Shown here in pieces: positions 8,485 to 17,369 of a DNA stretch of 45,969 bases. How positions within the stretch are numbered: position 1 is the first letter of the stretch; each line of letters opens with the position of its first letter. The DNA is from Roseburia sp. 1XD42-34 (GTDB lineage: Bacteria; Bacillota; Bacilli; Bacillales; Amphibacillaceae), in contig NZ_QWLJ01000040.1 in assembly GCF_009917385.1 (NCBI RefSeq), positions 1-45,969 on the forward strand, in the 5' to 3' direction. The notes beneath the pieces were generated by a model. It had not been told where the DNA came from. It saw only the letters and a program-made list of their open reading frames with translations, and searched no databases. The translations under genes and the position numbers were made by a program.

Positions 8485-8907
8485 CTACATTTGCAGTTAC
8501 CTAATTTATTTATGTTAGACAGTATTTTACGAATCTAAACATTATAAAGCAAAAGTTTTAATGATAGAAGGTGGCTCGCACTCTATGCCAACCATGTAAT
8601 TTCTTTTCTCTATAATAAAACACTACATGCGCATTTATGCCTATATTTTTTTAATAAATCCTTCCAAATGCACTTGTTCATCCTAAGTTGGCTTGGTATT
8701 CTGATTACCATCAAGTTTATAGTATGATACATCATTCAAACAGAAGTTGTTCAATAAGTGCTTTTAAAATTATCCATTGAATTTAACATTACTAACGTAT
8801 CTATACTGCACCTACTTCGTACTTCACCGCTTAGAATTTGAACAGTTTGTGATCTCTTTTTTGAATACGCATTATATGGTTATCTTATTGCTAAAGGGGG
8901 AAGGGTC
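8485..8907. other. Intergenic region, nothing recognised
   Basis: About 420 bp of AT-rich sequence between repeat copy C and the small coiled-coil gene. I see no gene, stable hairpin or clear promoter. Confidence 0.4.
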
Positions 8908-9150
8908 TTGAATCAAAAGCAGATGAATGATTTATTAAACACAATGGATGATTTGTTGAAAGAATTAGATGAAATCCGAGAAAAAAGCAGACAAGTAGAT
9001 CATCAGTGTAAAAATTTGGAGATTCAAACAAGTAATATGAAAGAGGATATTCATGAATTAGAACAAGGCTTACAATCCCTAGCAGAACAATTTAAATTAG
9101 TCACACCCCTTGGCGATTTTCCTTGTTTGATAGGTGAAAACGAACTTTAA
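8908..9150 (+). CDS. Small coiled-coil protein of unknown function
   Basis: An 80-residue acidic protein starting with TTG at 8908, preceded by a purine-rich ribosome site (AAAGGGGGAAGGG); a later ATG (8923) is possible. Residues about 5-65 form a continuous heptad-rich coiled coil (MDDLLKELDEIREKSRQVDH onward), ending with a short hydrophobic tail TPLGDFPCLIG. There is no signal peptide or membrane segment. I do not recognise the family. It stands alone between two intergenic stretches; 9151-9465, downstream, holds only the dipeptidase leader and a short inverted repeat (TCCACA...TGTGGA, 9373-9392). Confidence 0.6.
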   Translation: MNQKQMNDLLNTMDDLLKELDEIREKSRQVDHQCKNLEIQTSNMKEDIHELEQGLQSLAEQFKLVTPLGDFPCLIGENEL

Positions 9151-9465
9151 CCAATTCATTTAGTATAACAAGTGGAAATCAGGTTATTGGGCGTGCTTTT
9201 TTCACAACAGATCAGTAATATCTTTAGATTTGATAACCAATGCTCAGGTTCGTTTATCTATTGCTAAAAACATCCCCAAGCTCCATTTTTATAAAGAACG
9301 ATAACCAACGACCTAAGTTTTTTAATTCCTATTTCATTAAACTGGGCGTTTTCTTACATCTTCGAAACGTAATAGTCCACACCTATGGATGTGGAACTGT
9401 CCTTTCTATTTTAAAAAGTGATAGAATAAGATACAAATACTTTGCAACGGAAAGGAGTTTACGTC

Positions 9466-10521
9466 ATGACAAACATTCCTATATTTGATGGACATAATGA
9501 TACGATATTAAAATTACATCAATCACAAGACAGTGACATGGTATTTTTTAATGAAAACGCCTTTGGACATATCGATTTGCCACGTGCAAAAAAAGGCAAG
9601 CTGGGTGGAGGTTTTTTTGCTGCTTTTACACCAAATGAAAACTATCACGTTGAACCCGAAAAACATTTGACGAAAACAGGGTATGATATGCCGCTACCGC
9701 CTCCAATTGATCAGCAGTATGCATTAAATTATACCAATGCTCTTGCCGCCATCCTATTCAAGCTTGAAATAGCTTCTAAGGGAGCGTTAAAAGTAGTGAA
9801 AAGCAAAGCTGAATTGACTGACTGTTTAAACCAACAAATTTTGGCTGCCATTTTCCATATCGAAGGTGCTGAAGCAATCGACACCGATTTCCATGCGCTT
9901 CATGTGTTTTATCAGGCTGGTTTACGTTCCTTAGGTATCGTATGGAGCAGGCCAAACCAATACGGAGAAGGTGTTCCTTTCCGCTACCCTTCCACTCCGG
10001 ATATTGGTGGCGGTTTAACCGATGCCGGGAAGCGTTTAGTTAAAGAATGTAATCAGCTGGGAATTATGATTGATACAACACACTTAAATGAAAAAGGATT
10101 TTGGGATGTTGTTTACTTAAGTAACGCTCCAATTGTTGCCACACATTCAAACGTTCACGCTATCTGCCCCATTTCACGTAACCTAACGGATGAACAACTT
10201 CAAGCGATTAAAGACAGTGATGGGGTAGTGGGCATTAATTATGCCATCAATATGCTACGAGCAGATGGACAGTTTGATACGAACATCCCACTTGATACCA
10301 TCGTAGAACATATTTCTTATATAGCCGAAAATTACGGAGTTGACCACGTCGCACTAGGATCCGATTTTGACGGTACAAGAGTACCCGATAGCTTGAAAGA
10401 TGTTACAGGCTTACCACGATTGATAGATCGCTTAAAGGTTGCCGGTTTTACAGAAAAAGAAACAAGAAAAATAGCCTACGAAAATTGGGTGCGTGTGTTG
10501 GGGAGAACGTGGAAGGATTAA
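9466..10521 (+). CDS. Membrane-type dipeptidase, peptidase family M19
   Basis: Zinc-dependent hydrolysis of dipeptides (renal-dipeptidase family, including L-D or D-amino-acid dipeptides). 351 aa with the family's ligands: His/Asp in DGHNDTI near the N terminus, the bridging Glu in FHIEGAEAI, His in DTTHLN, His in ATHSNVHA, and Asp in LGSDFDGT. No signal peptide is visible, so it is probably cytoplasmic. I choose the ATG at 9466, which has AAAGGAG at 8-nt spacing, over an in-frame TTG 24 nt upstream that precedes the ribosome site. Its position beside an amino-sugar recycling locus would suit a role in breaking down wall-derived dipeptides, but that link is inference. Confidence 0.85.
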   Translation: MTNIPIFDGHNDTILKLHQSQDSDMVFFNENAFGHIDLPRAKKGKLGGGFFAAFTPNENYHVEPEKHLTKTGYDMPLPPPIDQQYALNYTNALAAILFKLEIASKGALKVVKSKAELTDCLNQQILAAIFHIEGAEAIDTDFHALHVFYQAGLRSLGIVWSRPNQYGEGVPFRYPSTPDIGGGLTDAGKRLVKECNQLGIMIDTTHLNEKGFWDVVYLSNAPIVATHSNVHAICPISRNLTDEQLQAIKDSDGVVGINYAINMLRADGQFDTNIPLDTIVEHISYIAENYGVDHVALGSDFDGTRVPDSLKDVTGLPRLIDRLKVAGFTEKETRKIAYENWVRVLGRTWKD

Positions 10522-10694
10522 CAGTACTAACCCCTGTTTCATTTATATCCAAACTTTCTTCGTCCTTCTAATTATTAGTACTACAAAAGAAAGAACTAGA
10601 CGTTGACTTACCATGAAATATTCATTCCACTTAACCTAATTTGAATTTTTATAACCAGGCTTGAGAGTTAATCACTATCAGTTTCATTTCAGGA

Positions 10695-10745
10695 AAATAA
10701 AGCCATAGAACTTCTATAAACAGATTATAAAGGAGGTCTATGGCT
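10695..10745 (-). terminator. Terminator of the mur operon
   Basis: AGCCATAGA (10701-10709) and TCTATGGCT (10737-10745) form a 9-bp stem. On the minus strand it is followed by TTATTTTCC, just beyond the stop codon of the RpiR regulator gene. Confidence 0.6.
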
Positions 10746-10751
10746 ACTTTG

Positions 10752-11624
10752 CTATTCGTTTTTTCTCTTTTTATTAAATTGTTCTTTCATTGTACTTATT
10801 GCTTGCCTAGTAGTGTCTAACCTTTCTATACTTCGATCATAGGACTCAGAAATATAGCACATAAATAAAATATCAATTAGGTGTAGTTGAGCAATCCGTG
10901 ATGCAGTAGCACCGCTTCTAAAAGCAGCTTCTTTTGCAGAGGATAAATATAAATTTATATCTGCTGAGTCTGCGACGGAGGAGTTTCCGTATTTCGTAAT
11001 ACTTATTGTCTTACAATCATTTTCAACCGCCATTTGCAAAAGCTTGTATACTTCAAAAGTCTCTCCCGAAAAAGATATACCGATAATGACATCTTCAGGG
11101 CCTTTATTTGCAATAACCGTTGCAGCCATATGAAGATCGGAAAAGGCTCTAACCTGTTGCCCAATTCTTAAAAACTTTTGTTCAGCGTCTTTAGCAGCTA
11201 TGTACGATGCTCCAAAACCAACAATAATGATTGATTTAGCACGGCTTAATATTTCTACAGCTCGCTTAATTTGGTGAATATCAACTATATTTACAGTATC
11301 TTTAAGCGTTTGTATGGTGTTAGCATTTACTTTCTCAATGATTGCCTTATAGTCTTCATCTGGTTGAATATCACGATATCCTTCTGATCCATCAGACCTA
11401 ATATCGCCAGCAACCCGAAGTTTTAATTCTTGAAATCCGCTAAAACCTAAAGACTTGCAAAGACGTATGACGGCAGCACTACTTGTTTCACTTTTTTCTC
11501 CGAGCATAACAGCAGTAGAAAGAATCGCTTCTTCAGGATTTGCTAAAATATATTTAGCTATTTTTTGCTCTGATGGCGGCAAATTGTTCACCATATCATT
11601 TAAAATAACTAATCCACCCTTCAT
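10752..11624 (-). CDS. murR: RpiR-family regulator of amino-sugar use (MurR-like)
   Basis: 290-aa transcription factor with an N-terminal winged-helix HTH of the RpiR type (residues about 5-75, including SETSSAAVIRLCKSLGFSGF) and a C-terminal SIS sugar-phosphate-binding domain (about 125-255, with IIVGFGASYIAAKDAEQKF and GISFSGETFEVYKLL). In MurR-type regulators the SIS domain binds MurNAc-6-phosphate and relieves repression. ATG at 11624 is preceded by AGGAGGGG. It is the last gene of a minus-strand operon, IIA-mupG-murQ-kinase-murR, so it probably controls that operon and the divergent PTS genes. The name is by context; the effector could be another sugar phosphate. Confidence 0.82.
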   Translation of the reverse strand: MKGGLVILNDMVNNLPPSEQKIAKYILANPEEAILSTAVMLGEKSETSSAAVIRLCKSLGFSGFQELKLRVAGDIRSDGSEGYRDIQPDEDYKAIIEKVNANTIQTLKDTVNIVDIHQIKRAVEILSRAKSIIIVGFGASYIAAKDAEQKFLRIGQQVRAFSDLHMAATVIANKGPEDVIIGISFSGETFEVYKLLQMAVENDCKTISITKYGNSSVADSADINLYLSSAKEAAFRSGATASRIAQLHLIDILFMCYISESYDRSIERLDTTRQAISTMKEQFNKKRKNE

Positions 11625-11654
11625 TTAACGAAATCCCCTCCTATCACTTTATTG

Positions 11655-12623
11655 TTAATTATTTGCTTCCTTCATTCTTTTTATCATATCAGAAGTAATC
11701 GGTACACCAAGTTGTTTCATCCCCCCAATTACGGAACCGTAAACTGGTGGCAGTGAAGGTAATAGAATTTGAAAATGTTTATACTTTTCCAATTTTCGTT
11801 TTACCATTGGTAAAACTGCATCTTCATTCTTGAAAATTCCACCACATAGAACTACTTTGACTTCTTCTTTTTCGGTAAACAATTTCTGATAAAGTGTTAC
11901 TATGTGATCTACTATATCATTCGTTGTATTATCAATTACTTGACTGGCAATACGATCATTAAGTTTATAAGCTCTAAAGACGATTTCCGCTACACTTGCA
12001 ATCGTTTTCTTTACATCATTTGCAAAATAGATATTGTCAATCAAAGAACGGGCGCTAGTAACTTGAAAATGTTCATAAAGCATGTCCAATAGCATTGTTT
12101 TTTTGCCTCTGCCGTCTTGAAATTTCAAAGCAGCAGAAATACCTTGTCTCCCTATACTATATCCACTCCCCTCATCTCCAAGCAAGTGCCCCCACCCCCC
12201 CACTCGGTCTTTTTGCTGATCTTTATTTACTCCATAAGCTACAGAACCGGTCCCTGATATATGAACGACACCCGGATCACCAAAGGTACCTGAATATAAC
12301 GCGTTCAACGCATCAATTTCCAAATACAATTTACTATTCGCAGGAACTAATGGCGACAATGTATTTACTAACTGCTGTTTCGTCTTCTTACTACCTGATC
12401 CAGCAACTCCTGCATAAACACATACCACATTAACAAATGCAGCAGGCACCTTGTCCTTTATATGATGGAATAATAGAGTAAACGTTTGTTGCAATTCCCT
12501 TTTAGAAACTACATTTGCATTGGAAGGACCTGTAACAAAATTAACCACTGTATTTCCTTCCATGTCAACCATTACTACATGCGTTTTTGTTCCCCCACCA
12601 TCAATACCAATTATATATTCCAT
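11655..12623 (-). CDS. Amino-sugar kinase of the BadF/BcrA ATPase family (MurK/NagK-like)
   Basis: Phosphorylates an N-acetyl amino sugar with ATP. 322 aa of the ASKHA fold: phosphate-1 loop GIDGGGTKTHVVMVD at the N terminus, adenosine motif VCGGIFKNE near 260, and GDEGSGYSIGRQ near 150. The family includes Clostridium MurK, which phosphorylates both MurNAc and GlcNAc. Here MupG cleavage of a MurNAc-6P-GlcNAc disaccharide would release unphosphorylated GlcNAc, so a kinase for that product is exactly what the pathway needs (inference). It starts 8 nt after murQ ends and has the ribosome site AAGGGGG. Whether the substrate is GlcNAc, MurNAc or both cannot be read from sequence. Confidence 0.78.
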   Translation of the reverse strand: MEYIIGIDGGGTKTHVVMVDMEGNTVVNFVTGPSNANVVSKRELQQTFTLLFHHIKDKVPAAFVNVVCVYAGVAGSGSKKTKQQLVNTLSPLVPANSKLYLEIDALNALYSGTFGDPGVVHISGTGSVAYGVNKDQQKDRVGGWGHLLGDEGSGYSIGRQGISAALKFQDGRGKKTMLLDMLYEHFQVTSARSLIDNIYFANDVKKTIASVAEIVFRAYKLNDRIASQVIDNTTNDIVDHIVTLYQKLFTEKEEVKVVLCGGIFKNEDAVLPMVKRKLEKYKHFQILLPSLPPVYGSVIGGMKQLGVPITSDMIKRMKEANN

Positions 12624-12631
12624 TTTCCCCC

Positions 12632-13495
12632 TTATTTCCTTTCCTTTTTTATAGTATCTATCGCTTGGCGTAAATAGTTGTTATTATTCTCTAATATATA
12701 ACAAGCATCGTCCGACTTCATTTGAAACATACTAGTAAGAATAGCTGCCTTTAAGTTAAAATCGCAATTTTGTAAAGCCCTTCTTGCCTCCTCCTCTCCA
12801 ACGTCCGCAATTTCTTGCAAGATAGAAATAGCTCTATTTCTTAATTTTTGATTTGTTGCTTGAACGTCAACCATATAATTGTCATGCACTTTCCCGTTTT
12901 TAATCATGGAAATAGTGGATATCATATTTAACACTAATTTCTGAGCTGTTCCTGCCTTTAAACGAGTAGAGCCTTGAATAATTTCCTCTCCTACAATTAG
13001 TTCAATCGGATAATCAACTAATTGGCTGATCTTCGTGTTTTCTTTACACACAATACAAGCAGTAGGGATATTCTGCTTTTTTGCTTGATTAATTCCTCCA
13101 ATAACATAAGGTGTCTGCCCACTGGCAGCAATAGCAATTAAAAAATCCTTATCTGATAAATGCTGCTTAGCATCCTTTCCTCCTGCTTCTACACTATCCT
13201 CCGCATTTTCTATTGCTTGTCTAATTGCATTTTCACCGCCAGCAATTAAAGCTGTAAATAAATCCGGACTAACTCCAAAAGTCGGTGGGCACTCTGAAGC
13301 ATCTAACACACCTAACCTCCCGCTTGTTCCCGCCCCCATATAAATAATCTTGCCACCATTCTTAATTGTGTCAGTTACCTTTTGAATAACTGGCTCAATT
13401 TGATGAAAAGCTTTTTCTACAGTTACTGGAACCGACTTATCTTCATTATTCATGCGAACCATAATTTCTTTAACAGACATTTGATCTAAATTCAT
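12632..13495 (-). CDS. murQ: N-acetylmuramic acid 6-phosphate etherase
   Basis: Cleaves the lactyl ether of MurNAc-6-phosphate to give GlcNAc-6-phosphate and D-lactate in peptidoglycan recycling. 287 aa, slightly short of the usual 295-305. The SIS-domain signature is clear: MGAGTSGRLGVLDASECPPT at 53-72. Both catalytic acids align with E. coli MurQ: Glu68 (E83) and Glu99 (E114). The C terminus has the small helical UBA-like domain (EIADVGEEEARRALQNCDFN). Start ATG at 13495 has AGAGGA upstream. It lies between mupG (157-nt gap) and the kinase (8 nt). Assignment is secure. Confidence 0.95.
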   Translation of the reverse strand: MNLDQMSVKEIMVRMNNEDKSVPVTVEKAFHQIEPVIQKVTDTIKNGGKIIYMGAGTSGRLGVLDASECPPTFGVSPDLFTALIAGGENAIRQAIENAEDSVEAGGKDAKQHLSDKDFLIAIAASGQTPYVIGGINQAKKQNIPTACIVCKENTKISQLVDYPIELIVGEEIIQGSTRLKAGTAQKLVLNMISTISMIKNGKVHDNYMVDVQATNQKLRNRAISILQEIADVGEEEARRALQNCDFNLKAAILTSMFQMKSDDACYILENNNNYLRQAIDTIKKERK

Positions 13496-13652
13496 ATGAA
13501 AGATCCTCTCTTCGACATTAAACTACATGATTACTTTTTAATAAAACGCTTAAAGACGCAATTTCTAAGAATACACACCAGAAGCTAAACCTTAATCAAA
13601 ATCTTCATCCATGCTTAATGGATTTTATGCGTATATAATGCTCTGTATTAGT

Positions 13653-14738
13653 TCATTTTTCTTCAAAACCAAATTTATCCCACGGCTGCAAATGATCAAG
13701 AAGTATTATTTCTTCTTCTAGTATTCGACCAACCACATTAGATTTACCGGAATTCTCCATATCCTTTAATGCGATTTGCAACTCCCCAGCATATTGCTTA
13801 TATAAGTCACTTTCAATAATAATATCTCCTCGCTTTATATTTGGTGTATGATGTACAGGGAATGGATGTCCTCGATATTTCACCCTGCTTTGAGTTGAAC
13901 GGATTAAATAATCGGATACATCACCACGGTAGAAATGCGGTTCTTCAAAAATGATCTTTTTTTCGAGATCAGAAATACCTTCCTCCACTTTGATTGATAA
14001 TATCATTTTTTCTTTATGAAGATTACTTAATTTCTTTAACTCCTGTTCTGAAGCATAGGCATTTCCAATGATTACATCATCAATTAAATTCGTCGCCCAT
14101 AAATGTTTCGCTTGTACTTGGATAGGTAATGTACGATGCATTTCCAAAGTAGGAAGACCCTCCATAATAGGCCAAGGACCAAAGGTTGCCTCGGAAGAAG
14201 AAACAAACGCTGCTGTTCTTAAACCGTAGTGTTTAAACTTTTTACTGCACTGCATGAAAAAATCGTATGCAAGACCTGAATACCTATGTGGATAAAAATT
14301 ATGGCAGCCAATTAACTTTTCCTTATTAGGACGATAACTCATAATATTGTCTAAATAATTTGTTGCATTACTCATGTTAATTTCAATATTTAAATCATAT
14401 GGATTAAAAGTCATTTGAGCTTCTTCATTTCCCGTAAAACCGAGATCCAGGCGAATCCCATCGACACCTAATTCATTAAAAAATGATAAATCGTTATAAG
14501 ATATATTCAATTCGGAAAAAACTCGTGGATTAATATCACAAATTACTTCCATACCTAATCCCTTAGAGAAACGAATGGTTTGTTTAAAATGGTCCATAAT
14601 TTTTTCGAAATCGCCTTCCATTGATAAAAGACATGTAAAAATACGAGTAAACCCATATTTATGTGCTAATTGAATATACGCTAGATCCTCTTCCATTTTA
14701 GAATGGTTCGGGTATATAGAAATCCCCAAATTCCTCAT
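13653..14738 (-). CDS. mupG: 6-phospho-N-acetylmuramidase, MupG/DUF871 family
   Basis: 361-aa protein of the family formerly called DUF871 or outer surface protein. It has an N-terminal TIM barrel (MRNLGISIYPNHSKMEEDLA, GVDGIRLDLGF, CHNFYPHRYSG) and a C-terminal cyclophilin-like domain (from about 240, with RGDIIIES). In S. aureus MupG hydrolyses MurNAc-6P-GlcNAc, imported by a PTS, into MurNAc-6P and GlcNAc. It sits between the PTS IIA gene (9-nt gap) and murQ, which uses its product. Ribosome site GAGGTG is at 5-nt spacing before the ATG. There is no signal peptide, so it acts in the cytosol, consistent with a phosphorylated substrate. Confidence 0.9.
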   Translation of the reverse strand: MRNLGISIYPNHSKMEEDLAYIQLAHKYGFTRIFTCLLSMEGDFEKIMDHFKQTIRFSKGLGMEVICDINPRVFSELNISYNDLSFFNELGVDGIRLDLGFTGNEEAQMTFNPYDLNIEINMSNATNYLDNIMSYRPNKEKLIGCHNFYPHRYSGLAYDFFMQCSKKFKHYGLRTAAFVSSSEATFGPWPIMEGLPTLEMHRTLPIQVQAKHLWATNLIDDVIIGNAYASEQELKKLSNLHKEKMILSIKVEEGISDLEKKIIFEEPHFYRGDVSDYLIRSTQSRVKYRGHPFPVHHTPNIKRGDIIIESDLYKQYAGELQIALKDMENSGKSNVVGRILEEEIILLDHLQPWDKFGFEEK

Positions 14739-14747
14739 CTAATCACC

Positions 14748-15077
14748 TCAATTATTTATTTTTGCTTCTAATCGCTGAATCCGCTGTAACATTTTTATCA
14801 TCTGCTCTATTAAAGATATTTCACTAATCGATGTCATTAAATGATCCTGAGCATGAACCATTAACAATGATATATTCACAGGTTCGTCATTTATTTCTGC
14901 TTGGATTAATTTTGTTTGCGTATTATGCGCTTTCGTTAATTGCTCCTGTGATTCCTTTAATGTTTGTTCAGCATCATTAAATGCACCATCATAAGCTAAC
15001 TCTAAAGCTTTATAGGCGGTTGCCTTCGCATCCCCGCCATGAGAAATGATAGAAAAAATTTCCATTTCTAAATTCAT
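14748..15077 (-). CDS. PTS lactose/cellobiose-family EIIA component
   Basis: 109-aa phosphocarrier of the Lac family. The phosphorylated histidine is His75 in LLMVHAQDHLM, matching His78 of lactose IIA. Upstream is GDAKATAYKALELAYDGAFN, typical of the trimeric three-helix bundle. ATG at 15077 has AGGAGG at 8-nt spacing. It is the first gene of the minus-strand mupG-murQ operon, while its IIB and IIC partners are on the other strand, transcribed divergently from the same 166-bp region. The three components together make one complete permease; specificity is discussed under the IIC entry. Confidence 0.92.
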   Translation of the reverse strand: MNLEMEIFSIISHGGDAKATAYKALELAYDGAFNDAEQTLKESQEQLTKAHNTQTKLIQAEINDEPVNISLLMVHAQDHLMTSISEISLIEQMIKMLQRIQRLEAKINN

Positions 15078-15150
15078 TTGGTTGACCTCCTAGGCTGTTT
15101 GACTTTATCATACCATACTTGAAATAAAATTTTAAGTTTTTATTTTTATG

Positions 15151-15179
15151 TTGAATTTATTTTTCAGATGCTATATAAT
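15151..15179 (+). promoter_or_regulatory. SigA promoter for the PTS IIB-IIC genes
   Basis: TTGAAT (15151-15156) and TATAAT (15174-15179) with a 17-nt spacer, 65 bp upstream of the IIB start. The minus-strand promoter for IIA must lie in the same gap, but only a weak TTAAAA-N17-TATGAT match is seen. Confidence 0.75.
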
Positions 15180-15187
15180 CAAAACTA

Positions 15188-15203
15188 GTGAAACCCTTTT
15201 CAC
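15188..15203. promoter_or_regulatory. Candidate operator in the divergent PTS promoter
   Basis: GTGAAA-ccct-TTTCAC is a perfect 6+6 inverted repeat placed 9-24 nt after the -10 box, that is, over the expected transcription start of the IIB-IIC genes. Its position fits repression by the RpiR-type regulator encoded in the locus; this assignment is inferred. Confidence 0.5.
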
Positions 15204-15243
15204 ATTCTACATTTTATTCACTTATTATTGAGGAGGCTAAAAA

Positions 15244-15549
15244 ATGAAAGTATTATTTGTATGTTCTGGTGGTATGTCTAGTGCAATTGTCGTTAAAGCG
15301 CTAAAAGCGGAAGCGAAAAAGCATGGGCAAGAAATGGAAGTTCATGCGATTGGAACAAGTGAAGTTGAACAGGAAATGGAAAAAGATTGGGATGTATGTA
15401 TGGTTGCTCCACAAATTAAACATCGCTTTGACCAAGTCAAAGTACACGCTGACGAAGCAGGGATTCCGTGTGGCGCTATTCCACCCCAAGCTTACACGCC
15501 TTTAGGTGGTCCCTTACTATTCAAAACTTTAAATGAACTCATCAAATAA
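15244..15549 (+). CDS. PTS lactose/cellobiose-family EIIB component
   Basis: 101-aa cytosolic phosphotransfer domain. The phosphocysteine is Cys7 in MKVLFVCSGGMSSA, followed by the typical LVAPQIKHRFDQVK-like segment (MVAPQIKHRFDQV, near 54-66). It accepts phosphate from the divergently encoded IIA and passes it to the sugar bound by IIC. The ribosome site GAGGAGG lies 5 nt before the ATG. It is 20 nt upstream of the IIC gene. Confidence 0.93.
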   Translation: MKVLFVCSGGMSSAIVVKALKAEAKKHGQEMEVHAIGTSEVEQEMEKDWDVCMVAPQIKHRFDQVKVHADEAGIPCGAIPPQAYTPLGGPLLFKTLNELIK

Positions 15550-15569
15550 AGGGAAGGGAAGCGATTGTT

Positions 15570-16835
15570 TTGAGTAAATTTGTAGACTTTATGGAGAATA
15601 AACTCTCCGCTCCTATGGCACGTTTGTCCGAACAGCGTCATTTACTAGCCATTAGAGATGGCGTTATCTCTGCACTACCTTTTATTATTGTTGGATCATT
15701 CTTTTTAATTTTTGCTTTCCCACCATTACCACAGGATTGGGCAATTACACAATGGGCAACCGAGCACGCTGCTGAAATTTTAATTCCATATCGAATGACA
15801 ATGTTCATTATGTCATTATACATAGCATTTGGTATTGGATACAATCTTGCTAAATCTTATAAAGTCGATCCATTATCAGGAGCACAAATAGCCGTTGCGG
15901 CACTACTATTAACCCTTACCCCTACTGCTCTCGATGAACTAGGTTTTGTTCTGCCAATGCAGTACCTTGGTGGACACGGACTATTTGTAACGATTATCGT
16001 CTCCATACTAGCTGTAGAAATATTTAGAGTTTGTAAGCAAAAAAAGATAACGATTAAATTGCCTGAATCAGTACCTTCTTCGGTCTCACGTTCATTTGAA
16101 GCACTTATACCAGTTGCGATCGTTATCATCTTAATGTCAACCATTACTGTTTTGATGGGCGTAAACTTACATCATTTGGTTGATAAATTAGTTGCACCAC
16201 TAGTTACCGCAGGTGATAGCTTAGTCGGTGTACTAGTACCTGTATTTCTCATTACTTTCTTTTGGTCATTTGGTATACATGGAGTTTCTGTCGTAGGCTC
16301 CATTGCAAGGCCGCTTTGGGAAGTTTACCTTGTGAACAATTCAGAAGCAGTTGCTGATGGAGCTTCTACCATTCCACATATTGCTCCTGAAACTTTTTTT
16401 CAATGGTTTATTTGGATTGGAGGTTCAGGAGCTACCTTAGGTTTAGTGATTGCTATGTTACTTTTCGCAAGATCTAAATACATGAAAAACTTGGGTAGAG
16501 CAACGATTGTTCCTAGCTTATTTAATATAAACGAGCCGGTCATTTTCGGGGCACCAATTGTTCTTAACCCGTTGTTAATCATTCCGTTTATAATAACGCC
16601 AATTGTTACAGCGACCCTTGCTTATTTTGCAACATCCGTTGGGTTAGTAACCCCTACGTATATTATGCCACCTTGGACATTGCCAGCTCCGATTGGTGCA
16701 TACTTATCTACAGGTGGTGATTGGCGAGCTGTTGTTTTAGTGCTAATAAATATAACCATTTCTGTAATCATCTACATGCCTTTCTTAAAACTGTACGATA
16801 AGAAAATGATAGCTATGGAACAAGGCGAAGAATAG
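15570..16835 (+). CDS. PTS lactose/cellobiose-family EIIC permease
   Basis: 421-aa membrane permease of the EIIC Lac family (about ten membrane segments) with the conserved GVISALPFIIVGSFFLI near the N terminus, FWSFGIHGVSVVG (near 223-235) and FNINEPVIFGAPIVLNP (near 322-338), the sugar-binding NEP motif. It starts with TTG at 15570. Family members carry cellobiose, chitobiose or lactose. Here, the coupling to mupG, murQ and murR suggests a MurNAc-containing disaccharide, which in S. aureus enters through the unrelated Glc-family MurP. The GH4 gene downstream would also suit chitobiose or cellobiose. The substrate is therefore open. Confidence 0.88.
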   Translation: MSKFVDFMENKLSAPMARLSEQRHLLAIRDGVISALPFIIVGSFFLIFAFPPLPQDWAITQWATEHAAEILIPYRMTMFIMSLYIAFGIGYNLAKSYKVDPLSGAQIAVAALLLTLTPTALDELGFVLPMQYLGGHGLFVTIIVSILAVEIFRVCKQKKITIKLPESVPSSVSRSFEALIPVAIVIILMSTITVLMGVNLHHLVDKLVAPLVTAGDSLVGVLVPVFLITFFWSFGIHGVSVVGSIARPLWEVYLVNNSEAVADGASTIPHIAPETFFQWFIWIGGSGATLGLVIAMLLFARSKYMKNLGRATIVPSLFNINEPVIFGAPIVLNPLLIIPFIITPIVTATLAYFATSVGLVTPTYIMPPWTLPAPIGAYLSTGGDWRAVVLVLINITISVIIYMPFLKLYDKKMIAMEQGEE

Positions 16836-16998
16836 GAACAAAAATGTAACGAACGTGGACAAGCCTCCCAAGCTTTGGAGTAGTTTGGTTATTTCAGGAA
16901 AAGCATTCTATAAAGAAAGCTTTGATTCGAAGCTAACTACAGCTGTATCTTATTAAAATTTATTACAGCGTATATTTTTATAGTTCCTTTACAGCTAT

Positions 16999-17036
16999 AA
17001 AAAGAAAAGAGAATAGCAAAGTTCTCTTTTCTTTTT
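16999..17036 (+). terminator. Terminator or attenuator after PTS IIC
   Basis: AAAGAAAAGAGAA and TTCTCTTTTCTTT form a stem of about 13 bp with an 8-nt loop, ending in a T-run. It separates IIC from the small membrane protein and the GH4 gene. No clear promoter was seen after it, so readthrough is possible. Confidence 0.75.
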
Positions 17037-17057
17037 AAATCTAGATGAGGTGAAAAT

Positions 17058-17369
17058 ATGATTCGATCCAAAGGAATTATTCCTAGAATTAGTTTTAAAG
17101 GGGTATTTGTATTTATGTCTATAACCATTATAGGATTATTGATACTTCCTGCCCTGTTCATGGAAATCGGTATTACTAAAACGGCTAGTTTCTTTATCGC
17201 TTGTACAATTTCTTCATCTATTGGTAGTATACTCGTTTTGACCAAAGTAGACGGTAAGCCTGCTGAAAAAACATATTTCAACAAAAGAATTGTACTATCG
17301 ATTAGTATAGGGCTGTTATCAAGTGCATTAATCATCTTTGTTTTTGGAGGAGATATTTTTGGATACTAG
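17058..17369 (+). CDS. Small three-helix membrane protein of unknown function
   Basis: 103 aa with three predicted membrane segments: about 15-35 (GVFVFMSITIIGLLILPALF), 42-60 (TASFFIACTISSSIGSILVL) and 77-98 (IVLSISIGLLSSALIIFVFG). Start ATG has GAGGTG at 5-nt spacing. Its 3' end overlaps the start of the GH4 gene by 11 bp, so the two are probably translationally coupled. I do not recognise the family. The context suggests an accessory membrane protein of the sugar uptake system, but there is no direct sequence evidence for this. Confidence 0.7.
   Translation: MIRSKGIIPRISFKGVFVFMSITIIGLLILPALFMEIGITKTASFFIACTISSSIGSILVLTKVDGKPAEKTYFNKRIVLSISIGLLSSALIIFVFGGDIFGY

Noticed and set aside
9373..9392. 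TCCACA...TGTGGA inverted repeat upstream of the dipeptidase as an operator
   Set aside because: Short, with no promoter located to relate it to; could be chance.
9240..9488. 82-codon frame overlapping the dipeptidase start
   Set aside because: No ribosome site, odd composition, and it overlaps the well-supported dipeptidase start.
14748..16835. Calling the PTS a cellobiose or chitobiose system outright
   Set aside because: Family membership alone does not give the substrate; mupG and murQ in the same locus argue for a MurNAc-containing sugar, so specificity is left open.
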